DNA of 41,906 nt from Sphingobacteriales bacterium (GTDB taxonomy: Bacteria; Bacteroidota; Bacteroidia; Sphingobacteriales; Sphingobacteriaceae), in NCBI GenBank assembly GCA_026390835.1, contig JAPLFD010000018.1:1-41906 (forward strand), read 5' to 3'. Both the position numbers and the translations under genes were made by a program. Shown piece by piece: positions 27,201-35,565 of this stretch; the stretch's first letter is position 1; each line of letters starts with the position of its first letter. The notes below the pieces were generated by a model. That model saw nothing but the letters and a program-made list of their open reading frames with translations, did no database searches and was not told where the DNA came from.

Positions 27201-27875
27201 AGCGCAAAAGGCGTAATTGGATTTTGGGAAGCACAAGGTGAAGGAGATGATGTAGTATTAGGAGATGGCACAAAACTGCATTTTCTACGCCAACAAGCAG
27301 AAAAGCCTGCGGGTGAGCCCTACTGCTGTTTAGCTGATTTTATAGCCCCGCAAACTAGTGAGAAAACCGATTACATAGGTGCTTTTGCGGTAAGTACCGG
27401 TTTTGGTTGTGACGAATTGGCTCAAGAATTTGAAGCCCAGCAAGACGATTACCACAGCATTATGACCAAAGCCCTAGCCGACCGCCTAGCCGAAGCCTTT
27501 GCAGAAAAGATGCACGAATTGGTGCGCACGCACTATTGGGGCTACGCACCAAATGAAGGATTAGATAAAGAAGCATTAATTAAAGAAAAATACCAAGGCA
27601 TACGGCCGGCTCCGGGTTATCCGGCTTGCCCAGATCATACAGAAAAAACAACGCTGTTTAATTTATTGGAAGCGCAGAAAAATACCGGCATTACGCTCAC
27701 CGAAAGTCTAGCCATGTATCCAACAGCAGCGGTAAGTGGCTATTATTTTGCCCATCCGCAGGCTCGTTACTTTGGCCTCGGAAAAATAACCGAGGAGCAA
27801 GTAAGCGATTACGCTCAAAGAAAACAATGTAGCCTAGAAGATGCCCACAAATGGCTGAGTCCAAACCTAGCATAA
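24219..27875 (+). CDS. metH: Cobalamin-dependent methionine synthase, full length
   Basis: MetH transfers a methyl group from 5-methyl-tetrahydrofolate to homocysteine through cobalamin. All four modules are present in 1218 residues. The homocysteine domain has zinc ligands C249 (FNCALG), C312 and C313 (GGCCGTT). The pterin-binding domain follows (about 355-620, [16 protein letters not shown]). The cobalamin domain has H759 in GDVHDIGKN, the same number as in E. coli MetH. The C-terminal reactivation domain has LRGAYPRIL and [12 protein letters not shown]. The start at 24219 was chosen because the upstream in-frame ATG at 24132 lies inside the riboswitch. metF follows after 6 nt. Confidence 0.98.
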   Translation: MNLREALHTRILVIDGAMGTMIQRNQLTEADFRGERFAQHPCDLQGNNDLLNITRPDVVKAIHAEYLTAGADIIETNTFSTQRISLADYQLEPLAYELSYEGAKIAREVADAFTKQNPNKPRFVAGAIGPTNRTASMSPDVNDPSYRAVTFDDLVEAYYEQVKGLVDGGVDALLIETIFDTLNAKAAIFAIKKYEEELKKAGKLQEERLEIMISGTITDASGRTLSGQTVEAFLHSLGHANLLSIGFNCALGAKEMRPHIQELSEKSACFISAYPNAGLPNEFGAYDELPHQTGHLVEDFMAGGWVNIVGGCCGTTPEHIKCIAEKAQKYSPRIPSTPEPYLRLSGLEALNLTPETNFVNIGERTNITGSPKFSKLILSGDYEGALAVARQQVEGGAQIIDVNMDEGMLDSEAAMTKFLNLLASEPDIAKLPIMVDSSKWTVIENGLKCLQGKGIVNSISLKEGEENFKTQAKKIAQYGAAVVVMAFDEKGQADSLQRRIDICKRSFDILVNDVGFKAQDIIFDPNILTVATGLEEHNNYAVDFIEATRWIKQNLPLAKVSGGVSNISFSFRGNNVVREAMHSAFLYHAIKAGLDMGIVNAGMLEVYEEIPKDLLALVEDVLLNHRPDATERLVAFAENVKGAGKTLVKNEEWRKNPVAERLSHSLIKGIIDYLEEDVEEARQQYAKPLEVIEGPLMAGMNTVGDLFGAGKMFLPQVVKSARVMKKAVAYLQPYLEAEKTSALTTAGKVLLATVKGDVHDIGKNIVGVVLACNNFEVVDLGVMVPTQEIIRRAKEEKADIIGLSGLITPSLDEMVHVAKELEHEGLKIPLLIGGATTSRIHTAVKIAPNYSGASVHVLDASRSVGVCSTLLNADKKYSYISELKAEYAQSRESHLQKQLEKPYVSLADSRAQKPTINWEEYKPTKPAFLGTKVFDNFDLEELVPYIDWTPFFHTWELRGAYPRILSDEVVGTEATNLFADAQKLLTRIVAEKRFSAKGVIGFWEAQGEGDDVVLGDGTKLHFLRQQAEKPAGEPYCCLADFIAPQTSEKTDYIGAFAVSTGFGCDELAQEFEAQQDDYHSIMTKALADRLAEAFAEKMHELVRTHYWGYAPNEGLDKEALIKEKYQGIRPAPGYPACPDHTEKTTLFNLLEAQKNTGITLTESLAMYPTAAVSGYYFAHPQARYFGLGKITEEQVSDYAQRKQCSLEDAHKWLSPNLA

Positions 27876-27881
27876 CCGAAC

Positions 27882-28838
27882 ATGAAGATTACCGAACATA
27901 TCAAAAATGCCAAGGGCAAAACCTTATTCTCATTCGAGCTGCTACCCCCGGTAAAAGGGAATAGCATAAAAGGAATTTACGATGCCATTGATCCACTGAT
28001 GGAATTCAATCCACCCTTTATTGATGTAACCTACCACCGTGAAGATTATATCTACAAAGAACGTGAAGACGGCTTGCTGGAAAAGGTTTCATACCGCAAA
28101 CGCCCGGGCACCGTAGCCATATGTGCAGCCATTATGAACCGCTATAAAGTAGATGCCGTACCGCACCTTATTTGTGGTGGTTTTACCAAAGAGGAAACTG
28201 AAAATGCGCTTATTGATTTGCAGTTTTTAGGCATTGATAATGTATTGGTATTGCGTGGCGATGCCCGTAAAGCCGACGCCACCTTTGTACCTACACCCGG
28301 TGGGCATGCCTATGCTAGCGGATTATTAAAACAGGTAACTCAAATGAATCAGGGTAAATACCTGCATCAAGAGCACGACGATACCTTTAAAACTGATTTT
28401 TGCATAGGTGTTGCAGGCTATCCAGAAAAACATTTCGAATCGCCAAACCTAAAAACCGATTTCAAATACCTAAAAAAGAAAGTAGATCTGGGTGCCGATT
28501 TTATTGTAACCCAAATGTTTTACGACGTACAAAAATACATCGACTTTGTAGAGCAATGCCGCAAAAACGACATTCATGTGCCTATTATTCCGGGCCTAAA
28601 ACCCATTACCTCTTCTAAACAATTGGTGAGCCTACCCAAGCTCTTTCACATTGATGTACCCGAAGCCTTGAGTGAGGCCGTGACTAGCTGCAAATCGGAA
28701 GCAGAAGTGAAAGAAGTGGGTATAGAGTGGATGATTCAACAAGGTAAAGAATTGGTGAAAATAGGTGCTCCGGTGCTCCATTTCTACACCATGAGTAACC
28801 CGGGACCAACCAAAAAAATTGCCGAGGCTATATTTTAA
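27882..28838 (+). CDS. metF: 5,10-methylenetetrahydrofolate reductase
   Basis: MetF reduces methylene-tetrahydrofolate to 5-methyl-tetrahydrofolate, the methyl donor used by the MetH encoded just upstream. The 318-residue TIM-barrel flavoprotein has the N-terminal FSFELLPP motif with the catalytic Glu (E19). It also has LVLRGDARK, VAGYPEKH, and GADFIVTQMFYDVQKYIDFVE with IPIIPGLKPI. It starts 6 nt after the metH stop and should share the riboswitch-controlled transcript. Pairing of metH and metF under one SAM sensor closes the methylation branch in a single unit. Confidence 0.97.
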   Translation: MKITEHIKNAKGKTLFSFELLPPVKGNSIKGIYDAIDPLMEFNPPFIDVTYHREDYIYKEREDGLLEKVSYRKRPGTVAICAAIMNRYKVDAVPHLICGGFTKEETENALIDLQFLGIDNVLVLRGDARKADATFVPTPGGHAYASGLLKQVTQMNQGKYLHQEHDDTFKTDFCIGVAGYPEKHFESPNLKTDFKYLKKKVDLGADFIVTQMFYDVQKYIDFVEQCRKNDIHVPIIPGLKPITSSKQLVSLPKLFHIDVPEALSEAVTSCKSEAEVKEVGIEWMIQQGKELVKIGAPVLHFYTMSNPGPTKKIAEAIF

Positions 28839-28870
28839 AATCCGAATAGGTACAGAGCCGCTTGTTTTCG

Positions 28871-28878
28871 TATTTTTG
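28871..28878 (+). promoter_or_regulatory. Possible -7 element for rsgA
   Basis: TATTTTTG matches TAnnTTTG exactly, 14 nt before the rsgA GTG. No TTTG-like box is found 19-20 nt upstream, so this is a half-supported promoter that would free rsgA-dtd-mazG from riboswitch control. Confidence 0.35.
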
Positions 28879-28891
28879 TTGAAATAGTATT

Positions 28892-29812
28892 GTGAAAGGA
28901 CTCGTCATCAAATCAACCGGAAGCTGGTACCAGATTCAAACCGAATCTGGCGATAATGTGGCGTGTCGCATTCAAGGAAAATTTCGGCTAAAGGGCATTA
29001 AAACCACCAACCCCATTGCTGTAGGCGATTGGGTAGACGTGGAACTCGAACCCGACCAAGAAACGGGCATCATTACCCATTTACACGAACGTAAAAACTA
29101 CATCATTCGTAAATCGGTAAACCTTTCTAAACAGGCACAAATTATTGCAGCCAATCTCGATCAAGCTTTTCTAGTCGTAACATTAGCCTCTCCAAGAACC
29201 TCATTGGGCTTTATCGATCGTTTTTTAGTTACCGCCGAAGCCTATGAGGTTCCGGCAAAAATCATTTTTAATAAACTCGATTTATTTAGTGAGGAAGGCT
29301 TAGAAATTTTAGCCGAATACAAACAAATTTATACCCAATTGGGCTACGCATGTTACGAAGTGTCGGCGCTAGAAGGTACCAACATTAGCCAAATACAAGC
29401 CTTACTAAAAGATAAAGTGAGCCTCATAAGCGGGCATTCGGGTGTTGGAAAATCGACTTTAATTAATGCCTTATTGCCCGATGCCGATGTAAAAACGGGT
29501 GCCATATCCGACTGGAGCGATAAGGGGCAACACACCACCACCTTTGCCGAAATGCATCCTTTGCCTTTTGGCGGTTTTTTAATTGACACTCCAGGCATTC
29601 GGGAATTGGGCGTATTTGATCTTTCGCCACAAGAGCTTGGTCGTTTATTCCCCGAATTTAGAGCACGTATGAGCGATTGTAAATTTCACAATTGCCAACA
29701 CATTAACGAACCTGGCTGTGCGGTACTCAAGGCCTTAGAAGCCGGCGACATAGAGCCCAGCCGATACGATAGTTATTTAAGCATGTACCACGGTAACGAA
29801 ACCCGAGCATAA
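28892..29812 (+). CDS. rsgA: Ribosome small subunit-dependent GTPase RsgA
   Basis: RsgA checks late 30S maturation and releases RbfA. The 306-residue protein has an N-terminal OB fold (about 1-70) and a circularly permuted GTPase domain. Its motifs run G4 NKLD, then G1 GHSGVGKSTL, then G3 DTPG. The C-terminal zinc region has the Cys/His cluster CKFHNCQHINEPGC. The start is a GTG at 28892; no ATG precedes the conserved region. dtd begins on the base after the stop, so the genes are tightly coupled. Confidence 0.97.
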   Translation: MKGLVIKSTGSWYQIQTESGDNVACRIQGKFRLKGIKTTNPIAVGDWVDVELEPDQETGIITHLHERKNYIIRKSVNLSKQAQIIAANLDQAFLVVTLASPRTSLGFIDRFLVTAEAYEVPAKIIFNKLDLFSEEGLEILAEYKQIYTQLGYACYEVSALEGTNISQIQALLKDKVSLISGHSGVGKSTLINALLPDADVKTGAISDWSDKGQHTTTFAEMHPLPFGGFLIDTPGIRELGVFDLSPQELGRLFPEFRARMSDCKFHNCQHINEPGCAVLKALEAGDIEPSRYDSYLSMYHGNETRA

Positions 29813-30265
29813 ATGAGAGCAGTTATCCAACGAGTAAGCCACGCCTCTTGCACCGTAGAGGGAACCATTACTGGGCAAATTGAGGCCGGTTTTTTAGTAT
29901 TACTGGGTATTGAAGATGCCGATACCACCGAAGATGCCATTTGGTTGGCACAGAAAATAGCCAATATGCGGGTGTTTTCTGATGAACAAGGCTTAATGAA
30001 CCTCGGCCTATCCGATATTAAAGGACGCATTTTGCTTATATCTCAGTTTACACTTTTTGCGCAAACCAAAAAAGGCAATCGTCCAGGTTTTACCCGTGCT
30101 GCCCGACCAGAGACCGCCATTCCTTTATATGAATTCATGAAAACGGAATTGGAAAAACAATGCAATTCAAAAGTGGAAACAGGCATTTTTGGAGCCGATA
30201 TGAAAATTAGTTTACTTAACGATGGACCGGTAACCATAATAATGGATACCCAAAACAAAGAATAA
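29813..30265 (+). CDS. dtd: D-aminoacyl-tRNA deacylase
   Basis: Dtd hydrolyses D-amino acids, and glycine mischarged on tRNA-Ala, from tRNA. The 150-residue length is typical. Both active-site motifs are present: SQFTLFAQTKKGNRPGF and the Gly-Pro motif NDGPVTI near the C-terminus. The N-terminus MRAVIQRVSHASCTV is characteristic. It abuts rsgA (0-nt gap) and is followed after 2 nt by the MazG-like gene, which makes a three-gene translation and housekeeping operon. Confidence 0.97.
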   Translation: MRAVIQRVSHASCTVEGTITGQIEAGFLVLLGIEDADTTEDAIWLAQKIANMRVFSDEQGLMNLGLSDIKGRILLISQFTLFAQTKKGNRPGFTRAARPETAIPLYEFMKTELEKQCNSKVETGIFGADMKISLLNDGPVTIIMDTQNKE

Positions 30266-30267
30266 AG

Positions 30268-30597
30268 ATGACCATAGAAGAAGCACAAGCCACCGTAGAC
30301 CAATGGATTAAAACTACTGGCGTTCGGTATTTTAACGAACTCACCAATACGGCTATTTTAATGGAAGAAGTAGGCGAAGTGGCCCGAATTATGGCCCGAA
30401 AATATGGCGAACAATCGTTTAAAAATGCCGAGGAAGAGGCGAAACTAGGCGATGAATTGGCCGATGTATTGTTTGTGCTCATTTGCTTGGCCAACCAAAC
30501 AGGCATTAATCTCACAGAGGCTTTCCAACAAAATTTGGAGAAAAAAACGAAGAGAGATGCTACTCGGCATCAAGATAATGAGAAGCTGAAACCTTAA
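30268..30597 (+). CDS. MazG-type nucleotide pyrophosphohydrolase (YpjD-like, single domain)
   Basis: This 109-residue all-alpha protein carries the MazG metal-binding pattern: E33, E34 and E37 in MEEVGEVAR, then D62, E63 and D66 in GDELADVLF. Such enzymes hydrolyse nucleoside triphosphates, often damaged or non-canonical ones, to monophosphate and pyrophosphate. The exact substrate is not evident. It is the last gene of the rsgA-dtd operon, 2 nt after dtd. Its stop codon overlaps that of the convergent comB gene by 4 nt, with no room for a terminator. Confidence 0.9.
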   Translation: MTIEEAQATVDQWIKTTGVRYFNELTNTAILMEEVGEVARIMARKYGEQSFKNAEEEAKLGDELADVLFVLICLANQTGINLTEAFQQNLEKKTKRDATRHQDNEKLKP

Positions 30598-31307
30598 ACC
30601 AATTTCACTAAACGGTCGCCATCCAATACCGGAATACTATCCACTACATCGATTTGCAAGCAAAAAGCAATATCGGCCTCAATATTCAATTCTTTTAGGC
30701 GTTCGCTGTGGGAGGTTTTTTTCATAAACTCCTTTAAATCACCTTGGGCCAATTCGTACAAATCAGCAACCAAAATAGCTGCATCATCTAATTTGTAGGC
30801 TTCATTTTTTAGGTGATAGGCTAGGGCTCCGGCAAATAAACTATCTTCTAAATTCACCTTGTTTTTCCAACCGGCACAGAGTAACAGTACATCATGAGGT
30901 TGTGTTTTTAACCAAGTACTTAAAGCACCTAAATTTAAGAAAGAGCCAATTACCACTTTTTTTGCTTCGCGACTTTCGTTAATGGCATGTGTGCCGTTAG
31001 TGGTGGTGAGCACAATGGTTTTACCAGCTACTTTTTCGGCGGTATAGGAAAATGGCGAATTGCCAAAATCAAAACCTGCTACCACTTCGCCATTGCGCTC
31101 AGCGGCCAATAAATAGTCGGTATCTTCATACGAACGGCAAGCCTCTACCGAAGCAACCGGAATAATGGCTTCGGCACCGTTGGCTAGGCCGTAGCACATA
31201 GAAGAGGTGGCTCTAAAAATATCAATAACCACCACGATACTTTGGCGAATATCGTGTAAATGTAATAAGGCCGGGCTAAGGCAAACTTCTAATTTCCGTT
31301 GTTGCAT
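30594..31307 (-). CDS. comB: 2-phosphosulfolactate phosphatase family protein (ComB-like)
   Basis: This 237-residue protein has the ComB motifs VVVIDIFRATSS (about residues 24-35), VAGFDFGNSP, TTTNGTHAI, LLLCAGW and EDSLFAGALAYHL. ComB removes phosphate from 2-phosphosulfolactate in coenzyme M synthesis in methanogens. Homologues are common in bacteria that lack coenzyme M, where the role is unclear. In Bacteroidota a link to sulfonate metabolism or sulfonolipids is possible, but that is inference. It lies 9 nt after gcvT on the same strand, so it is probably translated from the rnhB-gcvT transcript. Confidence 0.9.
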   Translation of the reverse strand: MQQRKLEVCLSPALLHLHDIRQSIVVVIDIFRATSSMCYGLANGAEAIIPVASVEACRSYEDTDYLLAAERNGEVVAGFDFGNSPFSYTAEKVAGKTIVLTTTNGTHAINESREAKKVVIGSFLNLGALSTWLKTQPHDVLLLCAGWKNKVNLEDSLFAGALAYHLKNEAYKLDDAAILVADLYELAQGDLKEFMKKTSHSERLKELNIEADIAFCLQIDVVDSIPVLDGDRLVKLV

Positions 31308-31316
31308 GCCTGTTAC

Positions 31317-32399
31317 TTATCCTTTGTAAAAAGGGAATTTAACTATTTGGGCTTTCACTAAATTTTCGCGAATATTGATGAAGATTTCGGAGTTTTCTTT
31401 CGCAAAATCGCTTTGCACATAACCCAAGCCAATGGCTTTTTGTAAAGAGGGCGATTGGGTACCCGAAGTAACCTTTCCAATAACCTTTCCGTTGGCATCG
31501 CAAATTTCGTAATCGTGACGAGGAATACCACGGTCTATCATCTCAAAACCAACTAATTTATTTTTTAATCCGGCTTCTTTTTGAGCAGCTAAATTGCTCG
31601 AATTCACAAAATCTTTGGTGAATTTAGTAATCCAGCCCAAGCCCGCTTCAAGTGGAGAGGTCGTATCGTCAATATCGTTTCCGTATAAGCAGAAACCCAT
31701 TTCTAAACGCAAGGTATCACGAGCACCCAAACCAATAGGCTGAATGCCAAATGGAGCACCTGCTTCGAATATGGCTTTCCAAATTTTATCGGCATGCTCG
31801 TTATCAAAATACAATTCAAAGCCGCCGGCACCGGTATAACCCGTTGCCGAAATAACAACATTTTCTACCCCAGCAAAAGTGCCTTTCACAAAGGTGTAAT
31901 ATTCCATAGCCGATAAATCGGTATCGGTTAATGATTGTAAAGCTTGAGCTGCCTTGGGGCCTTGTACAGCCAACAAAGAAGTGCGATCAGAAATGTTTTT
32001 CATATCTACACCGAAGCTGTTAAATTTCGAAATCCAGTCCCAATCTTTTTCAATGTTAGAAGCATTTACCACCAACATGTAGGTTTTTTCATCCATGCGG
32101 TACACCAATAAATCGTCTACAATGCCGCCTTGCTCGTTCGGTAAGCACGAATATTGCACTTTACCGTCGTATAATTTAGAAGCATCGTTTGAGCATACTT
32201 TTTGTATCAAATCCAATGCACCTTCGCCTTTCAAAATAAATTCGCCCATGTGGCTTACATCAAATACACCTACGGCTTTGCGCACGGTTTCGTGTTCGGC
32301 GTTAATGCCCACATATTGTACAGGCATGTTGTATCCAGCAAAAGGAACCATTTTGGCACCTAAAGCAATATGGGTATTGGTTAAAGCGGTGTTTTTCAT
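31317..32399 (-). CDS. gcvT: Glycine cleavage system T protein (aminomethyltransferase)
   Basis: GcvT takes the aminomethyl group from the H protein, releases ammonia and forms methylene-tetrahydrofolate. The 360-residue length is normal. The N-terminus includes [13 protein letters not shown] and [10 protein letters not shown]. The folate-binding region includes [16 protein letters not shown] and the C-terminal domain [21 protein letters not shown]. The H and P proteins are not in the window, so the system is dispersed. rnhB lies 42 nt upstream and comB 9 nt downstream. Its product feeds the folate pool also used by MetF and MetH, a metabolic but not an operon link. Confidence 0.97.
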   Translation of the reverse strand: MKNTALTNTHIALGAKMVPFAGYNMPVQYVGINAEHETVRKAVGVFDVSHMGEFILKGEGALDLIQKVCSNDASKLYDGKVQYSCLPNEQGGIVDDLLVYRMDEKTYMLVVNASNIEKDWDWISKFNSFGVDMKNISDRTSLLAVQGPKAAQALQSLTDTDLSAMEYYTFVKGTFAGVENVVISATGYTGAGGFELYFDNEHADKIWKAIFEAGAPFGIQPIGLGARDTLRLEMGFCLYGNDIDDTTSPLEAGLGWITKFTKDFVNSSNLAAQKEAGLKNKLVGFEMIDRGIPRHDYEICDANGKVIGKVTSGTQSPSLQKAIGLGYVQSDFAKENSEIFINIRENLVKAQIVKFPFYKG

Positions 32400-32441
32400 G
32401 AGCGATAAATTTGTGCGAAAATACGAAAAAGCAATGAAGCC

Positions 32442-33041
32442 TTAGCCAAAAATAGACAACTGTGGATCAGACACCTTGAAAGTTCGGCGGTGATAGGGAG
32501 AAAAACCATGTTTTAAAACGGCTTCGCGATGTTTAACGGTTGGATAGCCCTTATTGTTGAGCCAATCGTATTGCGGAAATTCAACAGCCAAATTATCCAT
32601 ATACTCATCTCGATAAGTTTTAGCCAAAATAGAAGCCGCCGCAATAGAAAAATAGCGACCATCGCCTTTTACCATGCATTCGTGCGAAATTTCTTGGTAT
32701 TTCTTAAATCGATTGCCGTCTACTAAAATAAATTCGGGTCGTAAAGTAAGTAGGTCTAATGCCCTATGCATGGCTAAGATAGAGGCTTGCAAAATATTAA
32801 TCTTATCAATTTCCACATGATCTACCTGCGCCACCGCAAAAGCCAAAGCCTGTTCTTCCACCACGTTGCGTAACTCAAAACGCTGCTTATCGCTTAATTG
32901 CTTAGAATCATTAAGTAAGGGATGCTGAAAATTTTTGGGCAAAATAACGGCCGCTGCAAACACCGGACCGGCTAAACAGCCACGACCGGCTTCATCGCAA
33001 CCGGCTTCTACTAATTTCTCTTGATGGTAGGCTAAAAGCAT
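32442..33041 (-). CDS. rnhB: Ribonuclease HII
   Basis: RNase HII cuts RNA in RNA-DNA hybrids and removes single ribonucleotides from DNA. With the start at 33041 the protein has 199 residues. The active-site motif is GCDEAGRGCLAGPVFAAAV (D16, E17), and a later acidic residue lies in FILVDGNRFKK. YPTVKHREAVLKHGFSPYHRRTF is the usual C-terminus. A longer in-frame reading reaches 33167 and would overlap the divergent ruvC start; it adds no conserved sequence and was rejected. Confidence 0.96.
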   Translation of the reverse strand: MLLAYHQEKLVEAGCDEAGRGCLAGPVFAAAVILPKNFQHPLLNDSKQLSDKQRFELRNVVEEQALAFAVAQVDHVEIDKINILQASILAMHRALDLLTLRPEFILVDGNRFKKYQEISHECMVKGDGRYFSIAAASILAKTYRDEYMDNLAVEFPQYDWLNNKGYPTVKHREAVLKHGFSPYHRRTFKVSDPQLSIFG

Positions 33042-33108
33042 CGCTTGAAGATAGAAAAAAATTAGCCAAGGAGATTGGTTTAGCCACAAAATGGGTATTA
33101 TTGTGCTA

Positions 33109-33675
33109 ATGAGCAAAGAAGTAGCCAAAGAACGCATTATTTTAGGCATTGACCCCGGCACCAACATTTTGGGCTATGGACTTATTAAGGAGGTGAAATC
33201 GAACATGGAGTTGCTTACTATGGGGGTGATTCGCTTAGATGATTTATCGGACCATCCGCTAAAATTGCAACGCATTTTTGAGCGCACCTTGGCCATTATT
33301 GATGAATATCACCCCGATTGCTTGGCCATTGAAGCTCCCTTTTACGGTAAAAACGTGCAGGTAATGCTCAAATTAGGTAGAGCCCAAGGCGTAGCGATGG
33401 CGGCAGGTTTAGCCCGCGATTTGGCCATTATTGAGTATTCGCCCCGTAAAATAAAACAAGCCATTACCGGAAACGGAAATGCAAGCAAGGAACAAGTAGC
33501 GGCCATGCTTAAAAGCCTGTTAAAATTTACAGAAAATCCAGAATTTTTAGATGCCACGGATGGTTTAGCGGTGGCCGTTTGCCATGCTTTTCAGCGAAAT
33601 GATGCTGTTGACAGCGGGAAAAGTTATTCGGGTTGGGCGGCTTTTGCCAAAGCCAATGAGAAACGAATTAGCTAA
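33109..33675 (+). CDS. ruvC: Holliday junction endonuclease RuvC
   Basis: RuvC resolves Holliday junctions with RuvAB. The protein has 188 residues from the ATG at 33109 (MSKEVAKERIILGIDPGTN). A start 18 nt upstream is possible. The catalytic acids are in GIDPGTNILGYG, IEAPFYGKN and DATDGLAVAVCHAF. KLGRAQGVAMAAGL and YSPRKIKQAITGNGNASKEQV are family signatures. It is divergent from rnhB with 67 nt between the starts and no clear consensus promoter there. Its 3' end overlaps the HIT gene by 8 nt tail to tail. Confidence 0.96.
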   Translation: MSKEVAKERIILGIDPGTNILGYGLIKEVKSNMELLTMGVIRLDDLSDHPLKLQRIFERTLAIIDEYHPDCLAIEAPFYGKNVQVMLKLGRAQGVAMAAGLARDLAIIEYSPRKIKQAITGNGNASKEQVAAMLKSLLKFTENPEFLDATDGLAVAVCHAFQRNDAVDSGKSYSGWAAFAKANEKRIS

Positions 33676-34060
33676 GGGCTGCTCTAATTTTTTGAGCCGT
33701 TTCGGCCAATTGCTCGGCGCTTGGGGTCAATTTTTCGCTGCTAAAATTCATATCGCTTACCGCATTCATCGGGATTAAATGTACGTGTGCATGTGGCACT
33801 TCTAAACCAATAACCGATACGCCTACTTTTTTGCAAGGAATGGCTTTTTTAACGCCTTCAGCTACAATTTTGGAGAAAATCATCAACCCGGCATAGGTTT
33901 CATCGTCGATATCAAAAATATAATCCACTTCCTTTTTAGGGATTACTAAAACATGGCCTTCTACTAAGGGATTGATATCCAAAAAAGCTAAAAAATCACT
34001 AGTTTCAGCAACTTTGTGAGCAGGAATTTCTCCGGAAATAATTTTTGAAAAAATGCTCAT
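33668..34060 (-). CDS. HIT-family nucleotide hydrolase (HinT-like)
   Basis: This 130-residue protein has the histidine-triad motif HAHVHLIPM (about residues 90-98). The N-terminus is typical: SIFSKIISGEIPAHKV, FLDINPLVEGHVLVIPKKEV. HinT-type proteins hydrolyse nucleoside phosphoramidates and aminoacyl-adenylates. Its ATG lies 1 nt after the greA stop, so both are read from one transcript. Its 3' end overlaps that of the convergent ruvC by 8 nt. Confidence 0.94.
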   Translation of the reverse strand: MSIFSKIISGEIPAHKVAETSDFLAFLDINPLVEGHVLVIPKKEVDYIFDIDDETYAGLMIFSKIVAEGVKKAIPCKKVGVSVIGLEVPHAHVHLIPMNAVSDMNFSSEKLTPSAEQLAETAQKIRAALS

Positions 34061-34061
34061 A

Positions 34062-34535
34062 TTAACGGCTAATTTCTACAATCTCGAATGTTACTTTTCC
34101 GGCCGGAATGCTTACTTCAACTTTATCGCCAACAGATTTACCCAATAAACCCTGAGCAATGGGTGATTTTATAGATATTTTACCCGTTTTTAAATCCGCT
34201 TCACTTTCTGGAACCAATTGATAAGTCATTTCGGCTCCGTTGGTGGTATTTTTTATTTTAACAATTGATAGGGCCAATACTTTAGAGGTGTCTAATTTAG
34301 ATTCATCGATAATACGAGCATTTGCCAATACATTTTTTAGCTTCGAAATTTTGCTTTCGTGGTGGCCTTGAGCCTCTTTTGCGGCATCGTATTCGGCATT
34401 TTCAGATAAATCGCCCTTATCTCTAGCTTCGGCTATGGCTTTAGCAATTTGCGCACGACCTTCCGTACACAATTCGTGTAATTCTTGTTTCAGCTTTTCT
34501 ATGCCTTCTCTGGTATAATAGGTAATTTCTGCCAT
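34062..34535 (-). CDS. greA: Transcription elongation factor GreA
   Basis: GreA rescues backtracked RNA polymerase by stimulating transcript cleavage. From the start at 34535 the protein has 157 residues, the usual length. It has the N-terminal coiled coil with ARDKGDLSENAEYDAAKEAQGHHE, whose acidic tip enters the polymerase channel. The FKBP-like C-terminal domain has ISIKSPIAQGLLGKSVGDKVEV. An upstream in-frame ATG at 34568 was rejected because it adds 11 unconserved residues and approaches the terminator at 34561-34606. No separate promoter is apparent. Confidence 0.97.
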   Translation of the reverse strand: MAEITYYTREGIEKLKQELHELCTEGRAQIAKAIAEARDKGDLSENAEYDAAKEAQGHHESKISKLKNVLANARIIDESKLDTSKVLALSIVKIKNTTNGAEMTYQLVPESEADLKTGKISIKSPIAQGLLGKSVGDKVEVSIPAGKVTFEIVEISR

Positions 34536-34560
34536 TACTTTGTTACTAAGGGGTTCTATT

Positions 34561-34606
34561 AAAAACAAACAAGACTATGTCGACAGGGCCGATATAGTCT
34601 TGTTTG
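34561..34606 (-). terminator. Hairpin terminator or attenuator between the SerA-like gene and greA
   Basis: CAAACAAGACTAT (34566-34578) and ATAGTCTTGTTTG (34594-34606) form a perfect 13-bp inverted repeat with a 15-nt loop. Read on the minus strand it ends in a short T-run (34565-34561), as expected for a Rho-independent terminator after the SerA-like stop (34633). No good promoter lies between it and greA, so partial read-through may supply greA. Confidence 0.75.
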
Positions 34607-34632
34607 GTATGTACGAAGATAAAGTTAGCTAC

Positions 34633-35565
34633 TTAGATTTGCAAATTTTTTAACTTCTGTGCCAACACCTCCGATAATTTGCGGTAGGATTCTTGGGTCC
34701 AACCGGCCACATGCGGACTTAAGAGTACATTACTTTGCGCCAGTAATTCAGCGTACCAAACCTCCTCTCCCAATGCGGGAAATTTTTCAGTTTCTAAAAC
34801 ATCTAAACCTGCACCTAATACCTTACCATCTTTTAATGCGTGTACAAGCGCAAGCGTATCTACTGCTTCGCCTCTAGCGGTATTTAAAAAAAAGATGGGT
34901 TTGCGGAAATGATGGAAATATTCTTGATTTACCAAATGTTTGGTCTCTCGGGTAAGGGGCACGTGTAAACTCAGCACATCGCTATGTTTTACAATTTCTT
35001 CCATGCTTACCTCTTTGGCAAAAGCATCTGAAAAACCGGTTTTATATTTATCGTAAGCAATAACCTGCACACCAAAACCCTGCAATTTTTGCGCAAAAGA
35101 TTGGCCCATATGCCCGTAACCAATAATGCCTACAGTGCGGCCTTTTAACTCCCATCCTCGGTTGGTTTCTCTATCCCAAACGCCGCTACGCACTTGCATA
35201 TCGGCTTGGCGAAATTTATTTAATAGGGCCAATAACATACCCACTGCATGTTCGCCCACGGCATCCGCATTGCCTTCGGGGGCGTTGATGCATTGAATGC
35301 CTTTAGCTTTCGCATAAGCCTCGTCTATATTATCCATTCCGGCACCGGCACGTGCAATCCATTTTAAGTTTGGTGCAGCATCTAACAGTTCCCGGTCTAC
35401 CTGAAACTTGGTGCGAATGGCCAAGCCATCGTATTCTTTAATAGAGGCTAGGGTTTGTTCACGAGTAAATAAAGGCTCATCACTTACCACATAACCCAAT
35501 GCTTCTGCTTCTTGTTTAAAAAGCGGATGCAAATCATCTACAATTAAGAGGCGTTTAGTGAGCAT
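34633..35565 (-). CDS. D-isomer-specific 2-hydroxyacid dehydrogenase (SerA-like, no ACT domain)
   Basis: This 310-residue NAD-dependent dehydrogenase has the Rossmann motif VGIIGYGHMGQSFAQKL. Its catalytic residues are Arg in NTARGEAVD, Glu in LDVLETEKF and His in LSPHVAGW. Phosphoglycerate dehydrogenase is the likeliest activity, given GNADAVGEHAVGMLLALLN. The C-terminal regulatory ACT domain of classical SerA is absent, so glyoxylate or hydroxypyruvate reductase activity is possible. It starts inside the 3' end of rsmA (11-nt overlap) and is therefore translationally coupled. No other serine-pathway gene is adjacent. Confidence 0.92.
   Translation of the reverse strand: MLTKRLLIVDDLHPLFKQEAEALGYVVSDEPLFTREQTLASIKEYDGLAIRTKFQVDRELLDAAPNLKWIARAGAGMDNIDEAYAKAKGIQCINAPEGNADAVGEHAVGMLLALLNKFRQADMQVRSGVWDRETNRGWELKGRTVGIIGYGHMGQSFAQKLQGFGVQVIAYDKYKTGFSDAFAKEVSMEEIVKHSDVLSLHVPLTRETKHLVNQEYFHHFRKPIFFLNTARGEAVDTLALVHALKDGKVLGAGLDVLETEKFPALGEEVWYAELLAQSNVLLSPHVAGWTQESYRKLSEVLAQKLKNLQI

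Noticed and set aside
33042-33167. Longer rnhB reading to 33167
   Set aside because: It overlaps the divergent ruvC start and adds no conserved residues.
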